DNA from: Lysobacteraceae bacterium
GTDB lineage: Bacteria > Pseudomonadota > Gammaproteobacteria > Xanthomonadales > BQJN01
Assembly: GCA_021604725.1 (NCBI GenBank)
Contig: BQJN01000026.1
Coordinates: 1-47,427, forward strand
Direction: 5' to 3'
Length of the DNA stretch: 47,427 nt
Shown here: positions 32,589-41,137 of the stretch, piece after piece
Layout: each line of letters opens with the position of its first letter
How positions within the stretch are numbered: position 1 is the stretch's first letter
Made by a program: the position numbers and the translations under genes
The notes under the pieces: model-generated
Seen by the model: only the letters and a program-made list of their open reading frames with translations
Told to the model about the DNA's origin: nothing
Databases searched by the model: none

Positions 32589-33893
32589 TTATTGCTCCGA
32601 AAGTCTGCGTCGTATCTGCGGCCAGTGACCATAGGTCAGTCCGCGCCATAGCCATTCCAGCGGCCCGTACAGGAACGAGCGCATCCACCAATGGCTGAAT
32701 GCAATTTGCAATGCGAAGGTAACAACCGACAGGCCGACGACATGGGTGATGCCGACCTTCCCCGCCAGGCCAAACCAGTAATAGCTACACACCACAATCT
32801 GGCCCAGTAATACGTAGTTGGTCAAGGCCATCTTTCCGACCGGTGCCAACAGGCGCAGAGCACGTTGTCCCAGCCCACCCTGCAAGCCGACGACGATGGC
32901 GCACAAATAGCCAATGCTGATCAGTGGTGTGGCCACCATATGCAGTGCTGACTCGCCCAATTCCCAGCTATCGTCGGCCCCGAGCATGCCGTTGTTGCCG
33001 GCGTAAGCCACCGCTTGTGACAGCAACTCCAGAGCCAAACCCAGCGGCAGACAGCGCCACAGCCAGCGGCGGTAGCCCGTCATGTAGCGCCCAGCGTGTT
33101 GCAGCCAGCCTTGGCGCCCCACCCAGTTACCGAGCATGAAGCGGCCGAGCGCATACAGGCTAAAGCCGACGATGCCTGCGCCGGCAATCCAGTCGAACCA
33201 GGTCATTTCTACAAAGTGCCAGGTCAGGCCGAAATAGTCGCCATTGGCCGCCAATGACTGGCGTTCAAGTGTGGCTGCTGATTCGTACCAGCTGTCGCTG
33301 GCCAGTAGCTCGCGAACCCCCGTTTGGGCAACCATCCAGTCCCCAGCCATATAGCCAAACAAGGCCAGCAAGACCCCGCCCACCAACATAAAGTGATCAC
33401 TGCGTTTTCTGAGCGCGAACAACACCAGACCCATCAAGGCATACAGGTGCAAGATGTCCCACGGGAAGATGAACAGCATATGTATCCAGCCGAACACCAG
33501 CAGGATGAACAGGCGTCGCAGATAGATCGCTTCAAAATCAGCACCGCGTGCGCTCATCCGTTGCATCTGTATTGAAAAGCCAAGGCCAAACAGGAAGGCG
33601 AACAGGGTGTTTGCCTTGTCGGTGACCAATAGCTTGACGAAAAACAGGCTGATCGGGTCGACACTTGCAGTGCTCAAGGCGGCCAACTGCTCCTCGGTGG
33701 CAGTCAGCCCGAATCGAATGTATTCGGTAAAGCAGCCAACCAGGACGCCAAACAAGGCAAAACCACGCAGCACATCCAATTCCTGGACGCGCTGTTGTTC
33801 GGCCACCGGAGCGGCGGCATGCTGCAAATTTCGTCGACGTTGCCCCAATTCAGTCCCCAAATTGTTTATTGTCGGTGCAACCTTGCTGCCCAA
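32589..33893 (-). CDS. DUF418 (YeiB-like) polytopic membrane protein
   Basis: 434 aa from a TTG at 33893; there is no ATG. A GTG at 33806 (406 aa) would begin nearer the conserved core and is an alternative start. About nine transmembrane helices are seen. LDVLRGFALFGVLVG opens the core. YLRRLFILLVFGWIHMLFIFPWDILHLYALMG and GKMALTNYVLLGQIV are diagnostic; the latter two are part of the DUF418 domain. These acyltransferase-like membrane proteins have no agreed function. It is divergent from the VOC gene. Confidence 0.88.
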   Translation of the reverse strand: MGSKVAPTINNLGTELGQRRRNLQHAAAPVAEQQRVQELDVLRGFALFGVLVGCFTEYIRFGLTATEEQLAALSTASVDPISLFFVKLLVTDKANTLFAFLFGLGFSIQMQRMSARGADFEAIYLRRLFILLVFGWIHMLFIFPWDILHLYALMGLVLFALRKRSDHFMLVGGVLLALFGYMAGDWMVAQTGVRELLASDSWYESAATLERQSLAANGDYFGLTWHFVEMTWFDWIAGAGIVGFSLYALGRFMLGNWVGRQGWLQHAGRYMTGYRRWLWRCLPLGLALELLSQAVAYAGNNGMLGADDSWELGESALHMVATPLISIGYLCAIVVGLQGGLGQRALRLLAPVGKMALTNYVLLGQIVVCSYYWFGLAGKVGITHVVGLSVVTFALQIAFSHWWMRSFLYGPLEWLWRGLTYGHWPQIRRRLSEQ

Positions 33894-34049
33894 GTTTGGT
33901 CAATTGTTCCGTCCAACACAAGCACTACGTATCGGCATGATCTGATCATGTGATCCGGGCCAGCCCCCTACCCAATTCGTGGAGGGCCTTGTAGGCTGGA
34001 AGTGCAATCAGCCACTGGGGAACAACAGCATGTTGGAGGTCGCATCGTC

Positions 34050-34421
34050 TTGAAGATTGATCATTTGGTGATACAACTGGCTGACCTGAAGGTCGGGATG
34101 CAGTTCTATGATCGTTTGATGCCAATACTCGGCTTCAAAAAGCAACGAGACCATGTGTTTGGCAACGAACAGGACATATTCATCGACTTTCGTGCGGCTC
34201 GCGATGCTGAGCATTGCTATCAGCGCCATGCACCAGGGCTCAACCATCTGGGCCTCGTGGTGCCGTCATGTGCCGAACTGAGGGCTTTGCAGCAAGCGCT
34301 GGCAGACCACGACCTTGAGGTCCCGGAGATCCAGTCGTTCAGCGATGGCAAGGCGCTGTTTATCAAGGATCCAGAAGGCATGCGCATTGAAGTGGGCTGT
34401 TACCAGCAGGGACAGTCGTGA
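34050..34421 (+). CDS. VOC-family (glyoxalase-like) protein
   Basis: 123 aa from the TTG at 34050, ten bases after GGAGG (34035-34039). It starts KIDHLVIQLADLKVGMQFYD with His4 as a likely metal ligand. GLNHLGLVV and the C-terminal MRIEVGCY supply the other His and Glu. That is the VOC fold of glyoxalase I and related enzymes. Substrate is unknown. The last four bases overlap the GTG of the next gene (GTGA), so it may act with the FMN oxidase. Confidence 0.88.
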   Translation: MKIDHLVIQLADLKVGMQFYDRLMPILGFKKQRDHVFGNEQDIFIDFRAARDAEHCYQRHAPGLNHLGLVVPSCAELRALQQALADHDLEVPEIQSFSDGKALFIKDPEGMRIEVGCYQQGQS

Positions 34422-35575
34422 CACAAACAAGGGCCTACGACACGCGTTATCCGGCGGTGGCCGACCTCAAGGACCGCGCCCGCAAGCGGCTGCCAAAATT
34501 CGCGTTCGATTACCTGGAGGCGGCAATCGACAATGAGCTTGGCAAGGCCAGAAATCGAGCCGCTCTACAGGACGTTCAGTTGATACCCCGCTATCTCCGT
34601 GATGTATCAACGGTGGATACTTCGGTCGATATCTTCGATCACAGCTATGCCATGCCCTGCGGCGTGGCCCCAGTGGGCCTTGGCAACATGATGTGGCCGG
34701 GTGCAGAGTTGGCATTGGCCGCCGCGGCCCAGAAGGCCAATGTGCCGTATGTGCTCAGTAGCTTCTCAACCACACCTATGGAGGACATTGTTAACACGGC
34801 CCCCACGGTCAGTTGGTTCCAGCTGTATGTGCCGAGGCGTCGCCAGCACATGCAACAGCTGATAAAGCGGGTGCAAGAGGCCGGATTCAGAACCTTGGTG
34901 GTCACCGTCGACGTGCCGATCGGCGCCAAACGAAACCGCGAGCTCAAGAATGGTTTGAAGTTGCCGCTAAGCCCATCAACCAGTTTGCTTTGGCAGTGCA
35001 TGACGCACCCCAATTGGGCCCTTCGGTCGTTGCTTGCGGGGTGGCCAGATTTCGTCAACATTCAAGACTATCGTGATGATCCAAAGCAGCAACTGGCCGA
35101 TTTCATCTCCAGCTTCGCCATGGCGGGAGTCACTGCGCAGCGGCTGCAGGAAATTCGCGGGCTTTGGCAGGGGCCGCTGGTGATCAAAGGTCTGCAACAC
35201 GTCGACGATATGGCGCAGGCAATCGACATTGGCGTTGATGGCATCGTCGTCTCCAACCATGGCGGGCGCCAATTGGATGCAGCCGTGGCCTCGGCGCTGT
35301 CGCTGCAAAACGCGACCAGTGCGCTGTCTGCTGAGGTCACCTGGATGCTGGATGGCGGGATTCGTAGTGGCCTCGACGTCGTTCGCGCCCTGGCACTGGG
35401 TGCGAAGATGACCTTTTCGGGTCGGTCATTCTTCTACGGGGTGGGTGCCCTGGGCGCCAAAGGTGCCGATCAGGTCATGGCCATCTTTGCCGACGAGATT
35501 GCCCGCACATTGGGCCAGCTCGGTTGCGTCAATGCTGCTGCCATGGGTCGCGACTACATTGCTTCTACGCCTTAA
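34418..35575 (+). CDS. FMN-dependent alpha-hydroxy-acid oxidase/dehydrogenase (LldD-like)
   Basis: 385 aa from a GTG overlapping the VOC stop. It is a TIM barrel of the glycolate oxidase/L-lactate dehydrogenase family. Motifs are LIPRYLRDVSTVDTSV, MPCGVAPVGLGNMMWP, WFQLYVPRRRQHM and the catalytic VSNHGGRQLD with His281. The late MLDGGIRSGLDVVRALALGA binds FMN phosphate. It oxidises an L-2-hydroxy acid to the 2-oxo acid. Which one is unclear; the linked VOC protein gives no answer. No transmembrane segment is seen. Confidence 0.93.
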   Translation: MTQTRAYDTRYPAVADLKDRARKRLPKFAFDYLEAAIDNELGKARNRAALQDVQLIPRYLRDVSTVDTSVDIFDHSYAMPCGVAPVGLGNMMWPGAELALAAAAQKANVPYVLSSFSTTPMEDIVNTAPTVSWFQLYVPRRRQHMQQLIKRVQEAGFRTLVVTVDVPIGAKRNRELKNGLKLPLSPSTSLLWQCMTHPNWALRSLLAGWPDFVNIQDYRDDPKQQLADFISSFAMAGVTAQRLQEIRGLWQGPLVIKGLQHVDDMAQAIDIGVDGIVVSNHGGRQLDAAVASALSLQNATSALSAEVTWMLDGGIRSGLDVVRALALGAKMTFSGRSFFYGVGALGAKGADQVMAIFADEIARTLGQLGCVNAAAMGRDYIASTP

Positions 35576-35620
35576 GACCGGTAGCTGCGCTGGAGCAAAG
35601 CTGACAGTACTTCAGGACTA

Positions 35621-35648
35621 TTGCAAAGCCGACAATAACTGCTATATT
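35621..35648 (+). promoter_or_regulatory. Promoter of the amidoligase operon
   Basis: TTGCAA (35621-35626) and TATATT (35643-35648) are spaced 16 bases apart, a good sigma-70-type match. The start would be near 35655, about 40 bases before the operon's GTG at 35696. The -35 box lies at the end of a 12-base match to repeat A. Confidence 0.6.
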
Positions 35649-35695
35649 TCCGCGCCTCACGCCCTACTTTTGGGCTCTGGATTGACTCAAATCCC

Positions 35696-36415
35696 GTGTC
35701 TCGTTCGAACCGATCCGCCTCGCCGTTCGGGTTTGCCATTTCTCGCCAGCCGACCGACACCAGCTGTGGTCCGACCTGTTTGCATGCCATCTATCATCAC
35801 ATCGGTGATCAGCTGCCATTGCGCCAGGTCATAGACGAAACCCATGAACTGACAGCCGGCGGCGGCACGCTAAACGTTTTCCTGGCCAACCATGCATTGC
35901 GACGTGGTCACCGGGTGTCGATCTACACCTACAACCTGGATCTTTTCGACCCCAGCTGGTTCACGGCCGAAGGCGTTGATCTGGCTGAGCGATTGCGGAC
36001 CCAGGCACGCATCAAGCGACACGACGAAAAGCTGCAGCTGGTCACTCGCGGCTATCTGGAGTTTCTCGAGCGCGGCGGCCAACTGAAGTTCGAGGATTTG
36101 ACCAGTCAATTGTTGCACCGGTTTCTCGACCGGGGACAACCCTTGTTGACCGGTCTGAGTGCGACCTACCTGTATCGTCAGGTTCGAGAGGATGCGGCCA
36201 ATAACGTAGAGGATGACGTTGCTGGATCGCCGGTAGGCCATTTCGTGGTCCTTTGTGGCTATGACCGAGAAAGCGATACCCTGCAGGTGGCCGACCCCTA
36301 TCGCCACAACCCAATGGACGAGGGCCACTATTACGCCGTCAGATCCGAGCGACTGATTGGTGCCATATTACTCGGCATCGTGACTCACGATGCCAACTTG
36401 TTGGTGATTGAGTGA
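35696..36415 (+). CDS. C39/papain-like cysteine peptidase of the amidoligase operon
   Basis: 239 aa from a GTG at 35696. The catalytic triad is Cys24 (QPTDTSCGPTCL, with the oxyanion Gln), His182 (SPVGHFVVLCGYD) and Asp200 (VADPYRHNP). This is the peptidase C39-like fold. Standalone members differ from ABC-transporter C39 domains, as there is no transporter here. LQLVTRGYLEFLERGGQLKFEDL and the HEL-TAGG loop sit between. It should cut a peptide, amide or isopeptide bond in the cytosol; no signal peptide is seen. It is the first gene of a four-gene run and overlaps the next by four bases (GTGA). Confidence 0.85.
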   Translation: MSRSNRSASPFGFAISRQPTDTSCGPTCLHAIYHHIGDQLPLRQVIDETHELTAGGGTLNVFLANHALRRGHRVSIYTYNLDLFDPSWFTAEGVDLAERLRTQARIKRHDEKLQLVTRGYLEFLERGGQLKFEDLTSQLLHRFLDRGQPLLTGLSATYLYRQVREDAANNVEDDVAGSPVGHFVVLCGYDRESDTLQVADPYRHNPMDEGHYYAVRSERLIGAILLGIVTHDANLLVIE

Positions 36416-37908
36416 AACATCTTATTGTTGTTGACAACGAAGCGGACTGGGGCCAGGAGATTGCGAACACCGAGGTCGTAACGGCACGGCACTACCTGGC
36501 CAACGCTGTAGGACAGCGTGGCGGGCGCGTGTTCAACCTGTGCCGCTCTTACGCCTATCAATCCACTGGCTACTACGTGAGTTTGCTTGCAGCCGCCAGG
36601 AAGCAGCGGCCATTGCCTGATGTGATGACCATGCAGGACATCCACAGCCGCAGCTTGTGGCGCGTGGCCGGCGGTGAGTTGGACGCCGAGATCCAGCGCT
36701 CACTTCGCCGCCTCGCCAGCGAGAGTTTTGAGTTGAGTGTCTACTTCGGACGCAACCTGGCAGCCGCGCACAACCGCCTGGCACGGCAGCTGTTCAACCT
36801 GTTCCCCGCACCCTTGCTGCGCGCGAAGTTCGAACGCGCTGACGACGGCGATTGGCACCTGGTCGGGCTGCGAACCATTGCCCTGGATGACGTGTCAGCC
36901 AACCACCGCGAGTTTCTGTTCCAGGCCGCCGACCTTTACTTCGCCGGTCGTTATCGTGGTAGTCGACCGAAAAGCAGTCGCTACGACCTGGCCATTTTGG
37001 TCAATGAGCAGGAACAGCCTCCGCCGTCCAATGCAGAAGCCCTGAAACGGTTTGAGCGAGCCGCGCAAAAAGTCGGCTTTGCAGTGCAGTTCATTGACCG
37101 CGGCGACTACGGACGACTGGCCGAGTTTGACGCGCTGTTCATTCGAGAAACGACCCTGGTCAATCATCACACCTACCGGTTTGCGCGGCGAGCGGCCATC
37201 GAGGGGCTGCAAGTGATTGACGACCCTGATTCGATCCTGCGTTGTACCAACAAGGTCTTTTTGGCGGAACTGTTGAAACGTCAAAAAGTCAGTACACCAC
37301 GCAGCATGATTATTCATCGTGGCAATGCCAATCGCGTAGTGGCCGAATTGGGCTTGCCCTGTGTTTTGAAACAGCCCGATGGTGCATTTTCTGCGGGCGT
37401 TATTCGGGTTGAAGATGAGGCTAGCCTAAAGGCTGGTTTGACACGTTTCTTGCGCGATTCGGATCTGGTGCTGGGTCAGAGTTTTGTACCTACGGAATTT
37501 GACTGGCGCATCGGTATTCTGGACGGTCAGCCGTTGTACGCCTGTCGCTATTACATGGCCGCCGCACACTGGCAGATTATTCAGCGTGACAACGAAGGCA
37601 ACATCACCGAGGGCGATTCAGACACGGTACCGATTGATCAAGTACCGTCCAATGTGATGGAAACCGCCTTGCGCGCGGCCAGGGCAATCGGCAATGGCCT
37701 GTATGGAGTCGATCTGAAAGCTTGTGGCGATGATTGTCATGTCATTGAGGTCAATGACAACCCCACCATCGACCATGGCGTCGAAGACCTGCTACTCGGT
37801 GACCGTTTGTATGAAATCATCATGGGTACGCTCATGAAACGAGTCGAAGCCAGCAAGGAGCCTGCGTCTCGCGATCAAGTATTGGCAAGCACCGGAGAGG
37901 CATCATGA
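36412..37908 (+). CDS. RimK-family ATP-grasp ligase with N-terminal RLAN-like domain
   Basis: 498 aa from a GTG overlapping the previous stop. Residues ~1-190 match the RimK-associated RLAN pattern (HLIVVDNEADWGQEIANTEV; NLCRSYAYQSTGYYVSLLA). The ATP-grasp domain follows: Lys320 in LKQPDGAFSAGV for nucleotide, VLGQSFVPTEFDWRIGIL, Asp434 in YGVDLKA, and Glu446 and Asn448 in VIEVNDNPTID for Mg. Family members add glutamate or other amino acids to a carboxylate in RimK style. It should form an amide bond between an unknown acceptor and an amino acid. It overlaps the GCS2 gene by four bases (ATGA). Ligase chemistry is likely; the substrate is unknown. Confidence 0.92.
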   Translation: MKHLIVVDNEADWGQEIANTEVVTARHYLANAVGQRGGRVFNLCRSYAYQSTGYYVSLLAAARKQRPLPDVMTMQDIHSRSLWRVAGGELDAEIQRSLRRLASESFELSVYFGRNLAAAHNRLARQLFNLFPAPLLRAKFERADDGDWHLVGLRTIALDDVSANHREFLFQAADLYFAGRYRGSRPKSSRYDLAILVNEQEQPPPSNAEALKRFERAAQKVGFAVQFIDRGDYGRLAEFDALFIRETTLVNHHTYRFARRAAIEGLQVIDDPDSILRCTNKVFLAELLKRQKVSTPRSMIIHRGNANRVVAELGLPCVLKQPDGAFSAGVIRVEDEASLKAGLTRFLRDSDLVLGQSFVPTEFDWRIGILDGQPLYACRYYMAAAHWQIIQRDNEGNITEGDSDTVPIDQVPSNVMETALRAARAIGNGLYGVDLKACGDDCHVIEVNDNPTIDHGVEDLLLGDRLYEIIMGTLMKRVEASKEPASRDQVLASTGEAS

Positions 37909-39131
37909 CCTGGTCACTGTTCGAAGCCTATGGCATCGAAATTGAGTACATGATTGTTGCCGAACAATCGCTGGATGTTCGCGCAATTGCGGATACCTTG
38001 CTGGCCAAAGCTGCCACTGAAGGTGCCAATGAGGCCGTTTTCGGCGACATCACGTGGTGCAATGAGTTGGCAGCGCATGTGGTTGAAATGAAGACCACCT
38101 CAGTGACCACTGATCTGCCTGCCAGCGGTCGGCAGTTCGCGCAGAACGTTGCTCATGCCAACAGTCTGCTGGCCGAAATGGGTGCTTGTTTGCTGCCCTC
38201 TGGCATGCATCCATGGATGGACCCGCACACTGAACTGCGTTTGTGGCCCTCGACGTACAACGAAATCTACTCAGCCTACGACACCATATTTGGCTGCAAG
38301 GGCCATGGTTGGGCCAACCTGCAAAGCATGCACATCAACCTGCCCTTTGCCAACGATGATCAGTTTGTGCGATTGCACAGCGCCATACGTATGGTGCTGC
38401 CTCTGATCTCGGGGCTGGCCGCGTCCACGCCCTACGCAGATGGCCGCCACACGGGCATGTCGGACTACAGAATGGAGGTGTACAGAACCAACTCTCGACG
38501 CGTTCCCAGCGTCACCGGGCTGGTAGTTCCAGAGCCGGTCAGCTCGATCGAGCAGTACCACAGCAACGTGCTCGGTCGTATGTATCAGGACATTGCCCCG
38601 CTGGATACAGGCAAGGTCCTGCAGGAAGAGTGGCTGAACTCGCGTGGTGCGATTGCGCGCTTTGATCGGTCAGCTATTGAGATACGAACGGTCGATTCTC
38701 AAGAGTGTCCTGGTGCTGACCTGGCGGTTGCTGAGTTAATCATCGCGCTGGTTCGCGATCTGGTTGAACAGACCACGGTTGACCTTTCCCGGCAGCTCAA
38801 CTGGTCCAGCGAAGATCTGGCCAAATTGATGCGGGCCTCGTGGCTTGCCGGCGAGCAAACCGAGGTGCATGAGCACCGTTTCCTGCGCCATCTGGGGGTG
38901 TCACGTTCGTCGGCAACGCTGGCCCAAGTGTGGGGTGACCTGGCCGAGCGGCTGATCCATAGCCAGGGCTTGAGTGATAGCTGCCAGCAGGTGGTGGAGC
39001 ACATACTGACGCGAGGCACGCTGGCACGACGTTTAACCAGCCGTGCTGGTTTGGATACCAGCAAAGACAAGTTGCGCGAGACCTATCGTCAGTTGGCCGA
39101 TGCGCTTGCTCACAATGCGCTGTTCGAATGA
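37905..39131 (+). CDS. GCS2-family carboxylate-amine ligase (glutamate-cysteine ligase-like)
   Basis: 408 aa. The N-terminus EAYGIEIEYMIV supplies the metal-binding Glu12 and Glu14. VVEMKTT, the SMHINLPF loop, GWANLQ and AIEIRTVDSQECP are of the GCS2/YbdK type. The fold forms a gamma-glutamyl-type amide bond with ATP and Mg. It is shorter than E. coli GshA and cannot be assigned to glutathione synthesis from sequence alone. Its start overlaps the RimK stop and its stop overlaps the amidohydrolase start (ATGA), so three amide-bond enzymes are coupled in translation. Confidence 0.92.
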   Translation: MTWSLFEAYGIEIEYMIVAEQSLDVRAIADTLLAKAATEGANEAVFGDITWCNELAAHVVEMKTTSVTTDLPASGRQFAQNVAHANSLLAEMGACLLPSGMHPWMDPHTELRLWPSTYNEIYSAYDTIFGCKGHGWANLQSMHINLPFANDDQFVRLHSAIRMVLPLISGLAASTPYADGRHTGMSDYRMEVYRTNSRRVPSVTGLVVPEPVSSIEQYHSNVLGRMYQDIAPLDTGKVLQEEWLNSRGAIARFDRSAIEIRTVDSQECPGADLAVAELIIALVRDLVEQTTVDLSRQLNWSSEDLAKLMRASWLAGEQTEVHEHRFLRHLGVSRSSATLAQVWGDLAERLIHSQGLSDSCQQVVEHILTRGTLARRLTSRAGLDTSKDKLRETYRQLADALAHNALFE

Positions 39132-39835
39132 TGGCGACCATCCCGGTGGTGTTGTCGTGTGAGCACGGGGGCAATCAGGTCCCGGAGCCCTATCGTGAGC
39201 TGTTTCACGGCGCCGAACCGGCGCTGAACAGCCATCGGGGCTGGGACCCAGGAGCGGCTGAGTTGACGCGAACCCTCGCCGAGAGATTGCGGTTACCGGC
39301 ACACATCGCGACGACGACACGTTTGTTGGTTGATCTGAACCGGTCGCCGAACAACCCGCGCCGCTTTTCGCAGTGGACATCGCCGTTGCCAGTTGAGCAG
39401 CGCGAATTGATCATGCAACGGTTCTACACGCCATGGCGACAAGCGGTTGAACTGCAACTGAAGCAAGCTAAAGCCGCGCATGGCAAAGTGGTGCACTTGT
39501 CGATTCACAGCTTCACGCCCATTTTCAATGGCGAGGCAAGAAACTGTGATATCGGGCTGTTGTATGATCCGAAACATCATTCCGAAAAGCGCCTCGCTGG
39601 GCATCTTCGTGAATGTTTGCTGGCGGGCATGCCGACCTTGCGGGTTCGCCGCAACTATCCTTATACCGGCATTCAAGACGGCTTCATCGCCCGGCTTCGT
39701 CGCCATTGGCCAGAGCGTGAATACATAGGAATAGAGATTGAAACCAGTCAGGCGTTGTACGATAGGGATGATCGAGACTGGATGATGGTGCTGGTCGATG
39801 CCGTTGAGTCGTCGTTGGGTTCGGTCGACAGCTAA
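39128..39835 (+). CDS. N-formylglutamate amidohydrolase family protein
   Basis: 235 aa from the ATG at 39128; a second ATG follows at 39131. Metal- and substrate-binding motifs are VLSCEHGGNQVPEP (Glu12, His13), HRGWDPGAAELT, LVDLNRSPNNPRRF, VVHLSIHSFTP and NYPYTGIQDGF. In histidine catabolism the family hydrolyses N-formylglutamate (HutG), but here no other hut gene is present. It more likely cleaves the amide made by the two ligases or removes a formyl/acyl group. It ends 50 bases before the antiporter gene. Confidence 0.9.
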   Translation: MMATIPVVLSCEHGGNQVPEPYRELFHGAEPALNSHRGWDPGAAELTRTLAERLRLPAHIATTTRLLVDLNRSPNNPRRFSQWTSPLPVEQRELIMQRFYTPWRQAVELQLKQAKAAHGKVVHLSIHSFTPIFNGEARNCDIGLLYDPKHHSEKRLAGHLRECLLAGMPTLRVRRNYPYTGIQDGFIARLRRHWPEREYIGIEIETSQALYDRDDRDWMMVLVDAVESSLGSVDS

Positions 39836-39885
39836 TCGCCGATAGCGGCACCTTTATTTCAACCGGGAGCGTTTTCATCCAACAG

Positions 39886-40830
39886 TTGGCTTTGATTGCA
39901 GGCATGGTTGGCGGCCTGGTGCTGTTGGTCATTGGTGGCGAAGGACTGGTTCGCGGTGCCTTGCGCCTGTCTGAACGACTGGGCTTGTCTCGCAGTTTGA
40001 TCGGCATTGTGGTCATTGGCTTCGGCACCTCAATGCCAGAGTTGGTGGTCTCCATCGAAGCGGCCATGGATGGTCTGGCAGGGATCGCTGTCGGCAACGT
40101 AGTGGGCAGCAACATCGCAAATATCTTGCTGGTTCTGGGTCTGGCTGGCCTGGTGCGGCCGCAGGTGGTATGCGAACGGGTGCTGTATCGCGACGGACTG
40201 TTCTTGATGGTCATTACCGCAGGCATGGCGGCATTATTGCTACTGGCCGATACCATTGGGCGGATCGCCAGCGGCACCATGCTAGCCGTATTCGGCGCCT
40301 TTCTGGTTTACAGCTATCGCATCGATGAGCAATTGCAACCACCCGAAGACGCTGATGCGAAACCGACCTCACGCCCCAGGCGACCGATCCTGATCCCCAT
40401 CCTGATGGCGGTCGCAGGCGTAATAGGGTTGGCCTGGGGCGCCCAACTGTTCGTCGGCTCAGCCGCCGCAATTGCAACGACATGGGGCGTATCGACCACC
40501 GTGATTGGTCTTTCCATCGTCGCGGTCGGCACCTCCTTGCCAGAATTGGTGGCCAGCCTGGTCGCCGCTCGCAAAGGTGAGACCGAGCTGGCGGTCGGCA
40601 ACATCATCGGCTCCAATCTGTTCAACCTGTTATTGATTCTGGGGGCGGGCGCAATGGTATCGCCGTTGTCCCTGGCCGCATTGAACGTAACCTTCGACGT
40701 CTGGGCCATGCTGATCGCCACCGTGCTGCTGCTGATTGGCCTGGCCACCGGACTTAAAGTAGACCGACGCGAAGCCGGCATCTTCGTCGCGCTCTATATC
40801 GCCTATGGCGCGCATCTGGCGATGGCCTGA
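39886..40830 (+). CDS. Calcium/sodium antiporter (CaCA family, YrbG-like)
   Basis: 314 aa from a TTG at 39886. Two homologous halves each carry the CaCA alpha repeat: GFGTSMPELVVS with GNVVGSNIANILLVLG, then AVGTSLPELVAS with GNIIGSNLFNLLLILG. The family has ten or eleven helices with the cation site formed by the two alpha repeats. The TTG has only a distant GGGAG (39865-39869). An ATC at 39877, seven bases after that site and in frame, is the alternative. The gene is 50 bases after the operon and may be transcribed with it. Confidence 0.92.
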   Translation: MALIAGMVGGLVLLVIGGEGLVRGALRLSERLGLSRSLIGIVVIGFGTSMPELVVSIEAAMDGLAGIAVGNVVGSNIANILLVLGLAGLVRPQVVCERVLYRDGLFLMVITAGMAALLLLADTIGRIASGTMLAVFGAFLVYSYRIDEQLQPPEDADAKPTSRPRRPILIPILMAVAGVIGLAWGAQLFVGSAAAIATTWGVSTTVIGLSIVAVGTSLPELVASLVAARKGETELAVGNIIGSNLFNLLLILGAGAMVSPLSLAALNVTFDVWAMLIATVLLLIGLATGLKVDRREAGIFVALYIAYGAHLAMA

Positions 40831-40903
40831 CGTTGAAGCGGCGGCAAGGCTCGTCGCCGGAGCGGGTGACAGGCCCCGAGTACGGACCGAGTCCGAACCC
40901 CTC

Positions 40904-40930
40904 GTCATTCCGGACTTGATCCGGAATCCA
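40904..40930. repeat. Solo arm of repeat D
   Basis: A 27-base palindromic arm starting GTCATTCCGGAC, the reverse complement of the right arms at 29451 and 29657. A shorter piece starting GTCATTCCGGAC lies at 24128-24144. Confidence 0.7.
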
Positions 40931-40935
40931 CATCA

Positions 40936-41105
40936 AACCTGAACAAAGCGCTGTGTACTCTAGTACATGAGCACTTCTGAATGGTTCGATTAGTGTGCGC
41001 CCTCAGCTTGCTGAGCGGTTCTCAGAGCGTGTTAGGCGAGGCATATCGAACCTGAAAGAAGCGCAGTGTACACTCGTACATGAGCATTCTTGAATGGTTC
41101 GATTA
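40936..41105. repeat. Pair of 57-bp direct repeats
   Basis: The blocks 40936-40992 and 41049-41105 match over 57 bases with about eight differences, and both end in GAATGGTTCGATTA. Each contains a TGTAC...GTACA hairpin. The 303-base gap 40831-41133 also holds a repeat D arm and the long inverted pair at 41011/41117, and no gene. Confidence 0.75.
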
Positions 41106-41137
41106 ACGAAGCATAGCGCGCTCTGAGGACCGCTCAG
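41011..41137. repeat. Inverted pair around the end of the DUF5916 gene
   Basis: 41011-41031 and 41117-41137 are inverted repeats of 21 bases with two mismatches (CTGAGCGG...). The second arm covers the stop codon of the DUF5916 gene and also folds alone (CTGAG/CTCAG). It may act as part of that gene's 3' end. Confidence 0.65.

Noticed and set aside
37905-39131. Assignment of the GCS2 protein to glutathione synthesis
   Set aside because: No gshB is adjacent, and the operon partners point to a different amide product.
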